This document shows, one piece after another, positions 53,779-62,139 of a stretch of DNA of 64,000 bases (position 1 is its first letter; each line of letters opens with the position of its first letter). The notes under the pieces were generated by a model, which searched no databases, had not been told where the DNA came from, and saw only the letters and a program-made list of their open reading frames with translations. The stretch spans positions 337,086-401,085 of the forward strand of contig NZ_FMZO01000005.1 in NCBI RefSeq assembly GCF_900101395.1, written 5' to 3'. The DNA is from Niabella drilacis (GTDB taxonomy: Bacteria; Bacteroidota; Bacteroidia; Chitinophagales; Chitinophagaceae). Made by a program: the position numbers and the translations under genes.

Positions 53779-55919
53779 TGCGAAAAACCCTGCTTACCTT
53801 TCTTTGTTTTTTAGTAACTATTGTTGTTGCAGCCCAACAACCCGTTCTCAATTTTGATGCAACAAAATACAAAACCTCCGGAGAGCGACTCAAAGCGCTT
53901 GGGGATCTATGCGATTCTTCAGCCAGGGTTGAAGCGTACAGGAATATGTTTACGACGGCACGTTACGCCCTGCTGATAACACCGGCAAATGATTACTACA
54001 ACCTTTCCCGGTTCAATTTTTACATTGGTGCCTATAACCAGGGAATAGATGGGGATACCGCTATTGCTTATCTGGAGAAATCGGTGGACTATGGCCGCCG
54101 TGCCAACAATCCGAAACGAATTGTAAACGGACTGGAACGCTTGCTGTATATGTACAGCGAAATGGACGGTTATGCCCGGCAACGCGACAAAGCCGCCCAG
54201 GAGGCACTGCGTATCGTTGATACTACACGTAACAATCGCTTCAAACATAGCATGTACAATGCACTGACGAAGTATTACGAAACACTTGGACGTCGCGAGC
54301 AACAGATGAACGTGATGCTGGCAGATCTGGAGATCTTTAAGCAAGATCTGCCTTTGCAAAAATTGAATGGAGCGGATTCTACAGACCTCGGTGTGGCCTA
54401 CATCAATATCAGTGCGTTGTACCTGGAATTGAAACAGCCTAAAAAAGCGTTGGAATACCTCAGTCCATCCAAAAAATTCCTTGATGGGTATAAGCACGCC
54501 ATCCTTCATTATTATAAAAATACGGCGGATGCTTATTTGCAGTTATTCCGGCCGGATATTGCCAGCGTGTACCGCGACTCGCTGACAGATTTTTCCATGC
54601 AGGAATTTGGGCCGCCACCCACAGACAAGAAGAATGAGCGGAACGATTGGGACATAAGGATGTTCTCCGATCTGTCTTTTGCCGATTATTACCTGACCAA
54701 CAAAAAAGTTGACAGCGCCCTGTTTTATATGAATATTGCCCGGTCACTTGCCGAAACATCGCTCCTTGATACCCTTAATTTGACTGCGTTTAATTATAAA
54801 ATGGGGCAGACACTTGTTGCAGCAAAAGACTATACCGCGGCGCTTCCTTATTTGAAAAGCGCCGAAAAAATAGGTCTGGACCAGGGGCCGGAACAATACG
54901 GCAATGTGCTGCGGGAAATAGCAAAATGCTACTCGGGTACGGGACAGTGGCAGCAGTCGGCACTGTACTACGAAAGGTATTTGCCTATTCGGGATTCTCT
55001 GTACACAGTGGATATACAAAAAAGCATGGCCGATGCAGAAGCCAAATTTCAAAACAAAGAAAAGCAACAGCAAATCGAGGCACAACAAAAAGACCTCGGG
55101 TTCGCTAAAAAGCAACGCCTGTGGCTTACGGCAGGTTTATTGCTCACAGCGGTTATTGCCGTGATGCTGGTGGTATTTTACAGGAATAAGAAAAAAACAG
55201 CGGATGTGCTGGACGGTAAGAACAAAGAGTTATCCGAACTGAACAATGAACTGGAAGAGGCCAACCAGACCAAGGCAAAGCTCTTTGGTATCATTGGCCA
55301 CGATCTGCGTGCTCCGGTGAAACAAATGTACCAGTTCTTAAAGTTGCAGAAACTGAATGTGCACAATGAACAGGAAAAAGCAGGGCGTGCGGCCAAGATG
55401 GAAAAAGCCACCGAGTCCCTGCTGGAAACGATGGAAGACCTGCTGCTCTGGAGCAAAACACAGATGAGCCGGCTAAACCCGAATGTAAAGGAAATAGCGC
55501 TGTTGCCCGTCCTGCATCCGGTAGAACAATTGCTCCAACTGCCTGTTGAAGAAAAGAGCATTCAGCTGCAGAATAATATTGCACCGGGCACAACCGTTAT
55601 GGCCGATGACAATTTTCTACAGACCATTTACCGAAATCTTTTGCAGAATGCCGTCAAGGCTTCGCCGCCGGGCGCAACGATTGTTGTTGGCATGGCAGCA
55701 CAGCACGGCCATGCGATATTGTCCATCCAAAATAGCGGACGCAGCTTTGCACAGGCAGATTTTGAACAACAGACACTGGCCGGACGCACGACCCAAACCC
55801 TTAATGGCCTTGGCCTGCAGCTGGTAGCGGAACTGTCCGGCAAGATGAACGCAGCAGTCCGTTTTACAGCCCTGGCTGAAGGCACGTTAGCCGAGGTTAT
55901 TTTTGCTGCTAAAAACTGA
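53778..55919 (+). CDS. TPR-containing sensor histidine kinase
   Basis: 713 residues. Signal peptide (to about VAAQQ), periplasmic TPR-like helical repeats (about 60-430), one transmembrane helix (about 448-468, LTAGLLLTAVIAVMLVVFY), a coiled coil rich in E and N, then the dimerisation/phosphotransfer helix with His508 in GHDLRAPVKQM, and the ATPase domain with N-box NLLQNAVKASPPG and G2-like NGLGLQL. The G1 box reads IQNSGR, with Asn for the usual Asp, so ATP binding may be altered. It overlaps the regulator gene by one base. The ligand is unknown; TPR sensors of this type often report envelope or cell-contact signals. Confidence 0.9.
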   Translation: MRKTLLTFLCFLVTIVVAAQQPVLNFDATKYKTSGERLKALGDLCDSSARVEAYRNMFTTARYALLITPANDYYNLSRFNFYIGAYNQGIDGDTAIAYLEKSVDYGRRANNPKRIVNGLERLLYMYSEMDGYARQRDKAAQEALRIVDTTRNNRFKHSMYNALTKYYETLGRREQQMNVMLADLEIFKQDLPLQKLNGADSTDLGVAYINISALYLELKQPKKALEYLSPSKKFLDGYKHAILHYYKNTADAYLQLFRPDIASVYRDSLTDFSMQEFGPPPTDKKNERNDWDIRMFSDLSFADYYLTNKKVDSALFYMNIARSLAETSLLDTLNLTAFNYKMGQTLVAAKDYTAALPYLKSAEKIGLDQGPEQYGNVLREIAKCYSGTGQWQQSALYYERYLPIRDSLYTVDIQKSMADAEAKFQNKEKQQQIEAQQKDLGFAKKQRLWLTAGLLLTAVIAVMLVVFYRNKKKTADVLDGKNKELSELNNELEEANQTKAKLFGIIGHDLRAPVKQMYQFLKLQKLNVHNEQEKAGRAAKMEKATESLLETMEDLLLWSKTQMSRLNPNVKEIALLPVLHPVEQLLQLPVEEKSIQLQNNIAPGTTVMADDNFLQTIYRNLLQNAVKASPPGATIVVGMAAQHGHAILSIQNSGRSFAQADFEQQTLAGRTTQTLNGLGLQLVAELSGKMNAAVRFTALAEGTLAEVIFAAKN

Positions 55920-56034
55920 TTTTTTTCATTCGTCAATTAAAACACTCCTTTCGTCAATACAATATGGCGGCGGGTACGAGGTTGCAATAAGTTTGTTGTG
56001 TAACAAAATTCAACGTTCCAATAAACTTTTATCA

Positions 56035-56790
56035 ATGAAAATGAAATTGCTCCCCGTATTGCTCATGGCCATTGCAATAACGTCCTGCACAAAGGATAAG
56101 GCCCCGGCAAAGGACCAGAAAATTCTGTTAGCCCGGACTACAACTGTTAGCGGTGGTAGTACAACTATTGATGAATACAGTTATGATGATTTGGGGCGTA
56201 TTACCCAAATAATATATGCAAAAGGAAGCCCGTATGAAGGCATCAACTCCTTTACTTATGACGCCAAAGGAAACATTGCCGTTGAAAAACTTTCAGCCGA
56301 TGGCATCGGCCGCGTGGAATATGCTTACGATAATATGAACAGAATGGTTAGCCAGCAAAAATATATGAATGACGGCAGCAAAGATTATAAAAACGAATAC
56401 GCCTACTACAATGACAGGGTGGAAAGTATGCGAACAAGCAGGTATGGCACGGTTACCAAACAGGTATTTACCTATACGTCTGACAAAAAAAATGTGCTCA
56501 CATTTACCTGGTACAATGAGGATGGGAGTTTCAATGTTCAGATAACCTACACCCCTAATAATATAAAAGACCCGTATCGCACCACAGGCCCTATCGGTGC
56601 TTTTAGCAATTACAACCTTACAGATAAAGATGTAATAATGGATTACTCCGACGGTCCTGTTCCAACGATCTATGGATCTACATACATCTATACGGCCAAC
56701 GCCGATGGCTATCCAATTAGTTGCAAAGAGTCGAACAACAACGGAGGCCCGGTACACACAACAACTACTTACGAGTACATAAAAAAATAA
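56035..56790 (+). CDS. Lipoprotein with YD/RHS-like repeats
   Basis: I start at the ATG at 56035, giving lipobox Cys18 (AITSC); the frame is open from 55903, overlapping the kinase end, but those 44 residues lack a signal. The mature protein of about 234 residues has repeated tyrosine/aspartate strands: IDEYSYDDLGRITQIIYA, INSFTYDAKGNIAVEKL, RVEYAYDNMNRMVSQQKY, NEYAYYNDRVESMRT and KQVFTYTSDKKNVLTF. These resemble YD repeats of RHS/teneurin proteins but are short. Bacteroidota encode many such small lipoproteins (DUF4595-like); the function is unknown. Confidence 0.75.
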   Translation: MKMKLLPVLLMAIAITSCTKDKAPAKDQKILLARTTTVSGGSTTIDEYSYDDLGRITQIIYAKGSPYEGINSFTYDAKGNIAVEKLSADGIGRVEYAYDNMNRMVSQQKYMNDGSKDYKNEYAYYNDRVESMRTSRYGTVTKQVFTYTSDKKNVLTFTWYNEDGSFNVQITYTPNNIKDPYRTTGPIGAFSNYNLTDKDVIMDYSDGPVPTIYGSTYIYTANADGYPISCKESNNNGGPVHTTTTYEYIKK

Positions 56791-56947
56791 TTGCCGCAAA
56801 TGTGCCGCATATTTTTATGAACCCGGCAACAGTACTACTATCATCGGTTTTGCGTCGCACACTTGTACAGCAGTACTACTACTTTCAGCATCAAACAGAA
56901 ACAGGCACTAAATACAACAGCATTAACCAATAAAAATATACAGATGA

Positions 56948-56994
56948 AACGCCCATAATAAATTTATCACACAGGGGAATGTTTATAGGGCGTT
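56948..56994. repeat. Inverted repeat in the leader of the four-gene secreted cassette
   Basis: AACGCCCATAA (56948-56958) pairs with TTATAGGGCGTT (56983-56994) with one bulged A and a 24-base loop, 35 bases before the first ATG of the cassette. No T-run follows, so it may be an operator or an mRNA leader structure rather than a terminator. Confidence 0.35.
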
Positions 56995-57028
56995 CCATCA
57001 GACCATTAAAAAAATAAAAAATAAACTG

Positions 57029-57736
57029 ATGAAAAAAATAATTGCGGGCATAATTTGTTCGGCATTTGTTGTAAATGCCGGTGCGCAGGTACAGGTACTA
57101 AAACCTTTACCAACGCCAACTCATATAAACAACAAGCCTTCCGGAAAAATACCGCCAATAGACCCACGTATCCAAAAAGCTGCAGAAGAAAAGAAGCGCA
57201 TTGACAAAATATTAAACGCCACGGTTTCTAAAATAACGTTTACTGCCTGGGGCGCTGATCTTTATAATCCTAAGAGAACTTTAGTTATAACATTAGAAGG
57301 TGTAAATGACAATAAATTTTATTGGAGTAAAAATACACAGGGTGGTGAGATTATAGAAACCATAAACAAACCGAAAAATCATTCGAGAACCTGGAGTTTT
57401 TCCCCTGCTGATGCGCCTGGTTTTAAAAATGCCAATTACAAAAGCTTCCTCCAAAACGGCTTTAAAGCCCGTGTTTGGAAGCTCGACTCAGATAACGGAA
57501 GTCCGTTTAAGGCCAACTTTTCTGTAACGTTTTTATTTACCGACGGAACATCTGTAGACGTGGCGTTTCAAGGCGTTACTATTGGCGGTAGCGAAGGCGT
57601 TTGGGATCTTACCGCAAAAGTAAACGGCAATCCTGTTTCAGGAAATTGGATATTGCCTGCCGCCAACAAATCGTTTCCCGGTAATGTTTTCCCCGATCCA
57701 GGAGACCCTCCTGTAAAAGTACCCGAAATACATTAG
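57029..57736 (+). CDS. Secreted protein of unknown function
   Basis: 235 residues with a clear signal peptide (to about NAGAQV). The mature N-terminus is proline-rich (PTPTHINNKPSGKIPPIDP), followed by a short charged helix (AAEEKKRIDKIL) and then a beta-rich region (ITFTAWGADLYNPKRTLVITLEGVND, FKANFSVTFLFTDGTSVDVAFQGVTIGG). The C-terminus is again proline-rich (FPDPGDPPVKVPEIH). I recognise no family. It starts a run of four small exported proteins with gaps of 27, 12 and 39 bases, so the set is very likely one operon. Confidence 0.7.
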   Translation: MKKIIAGIICSAFVVNAGAQVQVLKPLPTPTHINNKPSGKIPPIDPRIQKAAEEKKRIDKILNATVSKITFTAWGADLYNPKRTLVITLEGVNDNKFYWSKNTQGGEIIETINKPKNHSRTWSFSPADAPGFKNANYKSFLQNGFKARVWKLDSDNGSPFKANFSVTFLFTDGTSVDVAFQGVTIGGSEGVWDLTAKVNGNPVSGNWILPAANKSFPGNVFPDPGDPPVKVPEIH

Positions 57737-57763
57737 TTGCCTCTTCATCACTAAAAAAACACA

Positions 57764-58309
57764 ATGACTAAATCCATTATTGCCGCTTTGTTATTGCTGA
57801 TATTTTTTACATCATGCAAAAACAACAATAAAACAACCAATGAAACCGCGGCGTTAAACAGTATTAAAGTTGATGAAGATGATACAAAAACGGGCAGCTT
57901 TTCTTTCGACGGAAAATCGGTTGAGGGAGCCGTAAGTACACAATATTTTGGTGACAAAGTGAAAGGAAACTTTTCGGTGCTTTGCCAACATGACAATGAT
58001 GGCGGGGCTGAAAATCCCAATTTTGCGCTGCTGCAAATTACATTTCTCAACGAAAGCGACGCTATCAATAATCCCTCATTGAAGGTGTTTAACGGGCCAG
58101 CATTAGCCATGTCAGATCCCATGCCCGGGCTTGCTTCCATAACGCTATCCGGCCGGGGAAATGGGCTTGCCAGTGGCAAATCATTTTTCGGGACCGGTAA
58201 AACTACAGGCAGCATGAGCGTATCTGACAGAACCATTACGTTAAAAGATATCACACTTTATAGCCGTGAAGGAGCGATGAAAACGGTAAATGCAGCCATT
58301 AATTTTTAA
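57764..58309 (+). CDS. Small lipoprotein of unknown function
   Basis: 181 residues with lipobox Cys18 (FFTSC) and an NNNKTTNET linker. The rest is beta-rich (GSFSFDGKSVEGAVSTQYFGDKVKGNFSVLC, ASITLSGRGNGLASGKSFFGTGKTTGSMSVSDRTITLKDITLYS), with strands of the kind seen in small secreted beta-sandwich proteins. No family recognised. It is 27 bases after the preceding gene and 12 before the lectin. Confidence 0.75.
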   Translation: MTKSIIAALLLLIFFTSCKNNNKTTNETAALNSIKVDEDDTKTGSFSFDGKSVEGAVSTQYFGDKVKGNFSVLCQHDNDGGAENPNFALLQITFLNESDAINNPSLKVFNGPALAMSDPMPGLASITLSGRGNGLASGKSFFGTGKTTGSMSVSDRTITLKDITLYSREGAMKTVNAAINF

Positions 58310-58321
58310 TAATCTAAAATC

Positions 58322-58837
58322 ATGAAAACGAAAAACGGTATCCTTATTTTATTATTGCTTATCAGCGTAAATACGATAGCACAGCAAACTACAAGGCCAA
58401 CTATAAGAGTCCCCAACAGCCTGCCCCGGGGCAGTTTTGCAGGCGGCACCACTTTTAATAAAGATCAAAAATATTATTCAGAGGATAACCGGTATTTTTT
58501 ACAAATGCAGAGCGATGGGAATCTTGTTGTTTATAAAGTGACAGGGCCCAATAAATTTAAAGCGATCTGGTACACGCATACCAATGGTAAGGCCATCCAG
58601 AAATGTATATTTCAAAACGATGGTAATCTGGTATTGTACGATTATAATGGGAAAGCGCAATGGGATGCCTGGACCGATCAAAAAAATAAGGACAATGCAG
58701 GGCTGAAGAAGTTTTTACCCAGGGGTGATAAATTCTACGCAAGTGGAAATATTCTCACTTTACAAACTGATGGAAACCTTGTTATTTATGCCGGCGGTAT
58801 TGCAAGATGGAATGCCGGTACGTACGAAAAAAATTAG
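58322..58837 (+). CDS. Secreted B-type (bulb) lectin
   Basis: 171 residues with a signal peptide ending near NTIAQQ. One B-lectin (monocot mannose-binding) domain fills the mature protein. All three QxDxNxVxY sugar-binding motifs are intact: Q63/D65/N67/V69/Y71, Q98/D100/N102/V104/Y106 and Q148/D150/N152/V154/Y156. Proteins with this domain bind mannose-rich glycans; in bacteria they include LlpA-type bacteriocins, spore or surface lectins and parts of toxins. No second domain is present, so this is a free single-domain lectin. Its neighbours are other small secreted proteins with no catalytic features. Confidence 0.88.
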   Translation: MKTKNGILILLLLISVNTIAQQTTRPTIRVPNSLPRGSFAGGTTFNKDQKYYSEDNRYFLQMQSDGNLVVYKVTGPNKFKAIWYTHTNGKAIQKCIFQNDGNLVLYDYNGKAQWDAWTDQKNKDNAGLKKFLPRGDKFYASGNILTLQTDGNLVIYAGGIARWNAGTYEKN

Positions 58838-58876
58838 ACCGTTGATTTTCTTTTTAATAAACGAAAAACTTTTGAG

Positions 58877-59707
58877 ATGAAAAATGGTATCCTTCTTTTA
58901 CTGCTGATGACAAGTCTGGCCACATCGGCACAGACTGTTGGCAAGAAACTGGAAAACAAAGCTAATGAAGCGGTGGATAAAGCCATCGACCAGGTGGACC
59001 TTTATGAACTTTTTTCAAAGAAGAAGAAAAAGAAAAATGACAAAAAAGCAGAAGACCTGGATCCGGAGAAAACCGGGGAAACAATCAACAAAAATCAGGA
59101 GGTTACAAAGGAGGGTATTTCGCAGGGGGGCGGGAATCCCGGTATTGCCTCAACGATGGAAAAATCCGGAAAATACCTGATGTCTTACCGGGATATCATG
59201 ATGGGTGATCAAAAAAACACCAAATTCGGCCCCTTTTTTGTGCCCTCCACCGGTCAATGTGTTGATATAGAAAGCGCGAATGAAATGCAGGGAGATGTGG
59301 CTATGGTATTATTTAGTGGCTACGGCGGGTCGCTGATCCTTACCTTCCCGGCCAACGCCAAAGAATCCGATTTAAGCATCAGCTATGATGATATTGATCT
59401 ATTCAAAGAAGACGGTATGGGCGGATGGGAGCAGGAAAATATCAACTCCGGGGAACTATACAAAGGAAGCATGAGTGACGCAACATTTGAAAAAATAATA
59501 GAAGAAAATAGCTGGAAAGCCTTTAATGCTGGTTATGCCAATAATATGGACGGCCAGTATGTAAACTATACAAATCCAGTTGCCGGAGTGTATTGCATTA
59601 AGTTCAGTAATTCATTAAGAGCATTAATGCGTATAAAAAATATAGTACCCAAAAGCCCGAAAGGGGGCAGTATAAAATTTGATATAATTGTAGAATGTAA
59701 AAAGTAA
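58877..59707 (+). CDS. Secreted protein with lysine-rich segment, unknown function
   Basis: 276 residues with a signal peptide ending near TSAQT. A helical segment (KKLENKANEAVDKAIDQVDLYELF) is followed by a run of lysines (about residues 48-60) and a polar linker; the last about 180 residues form a probable globular domain (SYRDIMMGDQKNTKFGPFFVPSTGQCVDIE, GDVAMVLFSGYGGSLILTFPAN, GGSIKFDIIVECKK). I recognise no family. It ends the four-gene secreted cassette; repeats begin about 90 bases later. Confidence 0.7.
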   Translation: MKNGILLLLLMTSLATSAQTVGKKLENKANEAVDKAIDQVDLYELFSKKKKKKNDKKAEDLDPEKTGETINKNQEVTKEGISQGGGNPGIASTMEKSGKYLMSYRDIMMGDQKNTKFGPFFVPSTGQCVDIESANEMQGDVAMVLFSGYGGSLILTFPANAKESDLSISYDDIDLFKEDGMGGWEQENINSGELYKGSMSDATFEKIIEENSWKAFNAGYANNMDGQYVNYTNPVAGVYCIKFSNSLRALMRIKNIVPKSPKGGSIKFDIIVECKK

Positions 59708-59796
59708 GATCACGCGTAAAAGTAATGCTTGAAGCCGTTGCCGGTTGCTGAGGCTGTGTACGGATCCCCGATACTCCCCCCGAAGTTGCGCATGCG

Positions 59797-60390
59797 CGTC
59801 AGGTTGATTTTAGGAATTTAGTGGTTAAAGGCCAAAGCTGCAGCGCAGCGTCGCTCTTATTAGCAACGAACAGGAGATGGACCAGAGGTGCAGCGCACCG
59901 GTACTATAAGTCTCCCCGGAAAAGATTCCCGCCGCGCTGCGGCTACGGGTAAGTCCCTGGAAGTGCCTGTTACCATTATTTGCGGCGCGCTGCGCCTGCT
60001 ATCAAAAGATCAGGTCCCTTTCGGCCTCCAAAGGCTTATTCATACTACATTTTATGGCGATAGACCTGTTTTTTATCTTGATGCGCATGCGATAGTCATC
60101 GCATGCGCATCAGGTTAATTTTAGGAATAGTGGTTAAAGGCCAAAGCTGCAGCGCAGCGTTGCGCTTATTAGCAACGAGCAGGAGATGGCACAGAGGTGC
60201 AGCGCACCGGTACTATAAGTCTCCCCCGAAAGGATTCCCGCCGCGCTGCGGCTACGGCCAGGTTCCTGGAAGTGCTTGTTACCATTATTTGCGGCGCGCT
60301 GCGCCTGCTATCAAAAGATCAGGTCCTTTTCGGCCTCCAAAGGCTTATTCATACTACATTTTATCGCAATAGACCTGCTTTTTATCTTCA
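59797..60390. repeat. Tandem repeat, 309-bp period, two copies
   Basis: TGGTTAAAG starts at 59822 and 60131, 309 bases apart, and the copies match closely for about 290 bases. Each has palindromic GC-rich cores (GGTGC-AGC-GCACC, GCTGCAGCGCAGC, GCCGCGCTGCGGC, GCGGCGCGCTGCGCC) and a GGCCTCCAAAGGC-type stem. The ORFs that repeat with the period are not credible genes. This is a third palindrome-rich repeat family, not obviously related in sequence to the 256-bp or 306/408-bp families. Confidence 0.88.
60079..60112. repeat. Perfect 15-base inverted repeat at the junction of the 309-bp units
   Basis: TGATGCGCATGCGAT and its exact reverse complement are separated by AGTC. Only part of it (TTGCGCATGCGCGTCAGG) is found at the start of unit one. 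It lies exactly where unit two begins and may be the recombination or folding site that defines unit ends. Confidence 0.75.
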
Positions 60391-60442
60391 CATTCCCACT
60401 CCCGGATTTTCGGAAGCCATATCTCCGCATCTTCAAATCATC

Positions 60443-60781
60443 TTACAAAGTTTCGGAACTCAAATTGTTCCTGCTTCTTTTTCCAGCAATTCCGGTTTTC
60501 TGAGAAGGGAGCCTGTTATCTGCAGCCCTTTGTATACGTGCATTCAGCAGGGACCGGAACCGCTTAAAACCGGAGGACGCCTTCTTTAAGGAATAGCCCG
60601 GGGGGGCTCCTTCCTGCAGGAAGCGTGTCCAGGCTTTTTGTAAGGCCAGCAGCTGTCGTTCAGCATCAAGGGGCAGGGAGCGGCCGCTTTTTTCATGCAT
60701 GGAAATACTGCTTTTGGAGGTGTCCAGCAAGGCTGCCAGTTCTGTTTGGCTGAATGCGGTTTGTTGTCGGAAAGAGATCAT
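60443..60781 (-). CDS. Small helix-turn-helix (XRE-like) protein
   Basis: 112 residues. The N-terminal half fits an XRE/Cro helix-turn-helix (FRQQTAFSQTELAALLDTSKSSISMHEKSGRSLP), with the SQTELAALLDTSKSSISMHE segment as helices 2 and 3. The C-terminal half is basic (KRFRSLLNARIQRAADNRLPSQK) without a known domain. No antitoxin or toxin partner is visible next to it. It could be a lone repressor or a remnant of a mobile element; length and composition are plausible for a real gene. Confidence 0.55.
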   Translation of the reverse strand: MISFRQQTAFSQTELAALLDTSKSSISMHEKSGRSLPLDAERQLLALQKAWTRFLQEGAPPGYSLKKASSGFKRFRSLLNARIQRAADNRLPSQKTGIAGKRSRNNLSSETL

Positions 60782-61438
60782 GATCCGTATTTTTTATCGG
60801 GGTGGACAAGGAGGTGTTAACAAACTTTTTTCCGGGAACAAAAAAAAAGTTGATAAAACCCGGTTTACAAATTTTGCATAGGATCGCTGTTCGCCGGCTG
60901 CAATGGCGATATGCGCCCCGGGGGCGGGGAGGATCCTTTTGTGCAATAAGGGTTATGGCTGCCGGGTATTGCTACGGGGTGGATTCATGGAAAATTGTTT
61001 AGAAGCACTATAACAGGGGATCTGCAGGTGTCGCAATTATACAGGCTCACAGCGGTCAGTACCTGGTCATTAACGGGCTTTCAGGATAGGGGGCTACTCC
61101 GGGGAAGGAGGACTGTGTGCTTTTTTCAATAGCGCCATACTGGTGCGTTTTGTTTGCTATAATAAATATAGTAATTATTTATTATTTGTATAAGGCGTAA
61201 TTGTTAAAATTCAGGGGGCCATTTTAAGTGACATAGGAGTGGCGATCACAACCTGTTATGCACTTATGGCTTTCGGCAGCTCCGGAATCGTAATAGATGT
61301 TAAAATAGTATATCTTTTAGAATATCCTGTAAGACTATCGGAGTATGATTTGTTGTTTCTTTGAAAAGAAAGGCTGATTATAGAATCGATTGCATAATTG
61401 ATGCATTCCAGCCTGGTAAAAAAGCAGCTGAATGCCGG
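60782..61438. other. Intergenic stretch upstream of the ECF sigma gene
   Basis: No credible gene. It contains AT-rich segments (61150-61220 and 61290-61370) suitable for promoters of the sigma gene, including a near-consensus TATGATTTG with one extra base at about 61343. The frame of the sigma gene is open back to 61361, but the extra residues do not fit the family. Confidence 0.45.
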
Positions 61439-62023
61439 ATGCAAAGGACGGATTTACCATATTTAATAAAGTGGATCTCTGAAGAGGGGAATGAGCAGGC
61501 GTTTGACGCACTGATGCGTTATTACTACCCGGGTTTATTATCCTTTGCCTGTTCGATATTGAACGACCGGCCACTTTCGGAAGAAGTGATCCAGGATATT
61601 TTTGTGCAGCTTTGGGTGAACCGGAAAACCCTTCCCGCTATTCAGAACCTGTCCAACTACCTGTACCGGGCTGTAAAGCAATCCTGCTATACTCAGTTTG
61701 CCAAGAGGAAGAAGATCCATTTTGAGGAGCCCGGCGAGTCACTGCCCGTTGCCTATACTGCGCCGGATTCAACGCTCATCAGCCGGGAAAACCTGCAACA
61801 GATTGCGGATGCGGTGAATCAGCTGCCTTCCCGCTGCCGGCTGATCTTTCGCCTGGTAAAGGATGAAGGGTTAAAATACAAAGAAGTGGCAGAGATCCTG
61901 GACCTTTCCGTAAAAACGGTGGAAGCGCAGATGTCCATTGCTTTAAAAACACTTTCCCGGGCCCTGGAAGCCGCTTTTCCCGAGGAGGGGCGTCACTTTT
62001 TCAGGAAGAAACGAAGTTCTTAG
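61439..62023 (+). CDS. ECF RNA polymerase sigma factor (sigma-70 family)
   Basis: 194 residues from the ATG at 61439, which starts right before the region 2 helix; the upstream ATG at 61361 would add 26 residues not typical of the family. Region 2: AFDALMRYYYPGLLSFACSILNDRPLSEEVIQDIFVQLWVNR. Region 4: VNQLPSRCRLIFRLVKDEGLKYKEVAEILDLSVKTVEAQMSIALKTL, the usual Bacteroidota FecI-like helix-turn-helix. Such sigma genes are normally followed at once by FecR and SusC genes; here a repeat array follows instead, so its anti-sigma partner, if any, lies beyond the window or elsewhere. Confidence 0.92.
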   Translation: MQRTDLPYLIKWISEEGNEQAFDALMRYYYPGLLSFACSILNDRPLSEEVIQDIFVQLWVNRKTLPAIQNLSNYLYRAVKQSCYTQFAKRKKIHFEEPGESLPVAYTAPDSTLISRENLQQIADAVNQLPSRCRLIFRLVKDEGLKYKEVAEILDLSVKTVEAQMSIALKTLSRALEAAFPEEGRHFFRKKRSS

Positions 62024-62139
62024 GACCTGTATTTATGCAGGGCCTGTTGCAGGCGCGGATCCCGCTTCCATTATGCGGAGCGCCGCCAAAACATTTCTGT
62101 AATACCGGTCATCTCTATAATCGTGAAGGGTTTCGGCTC

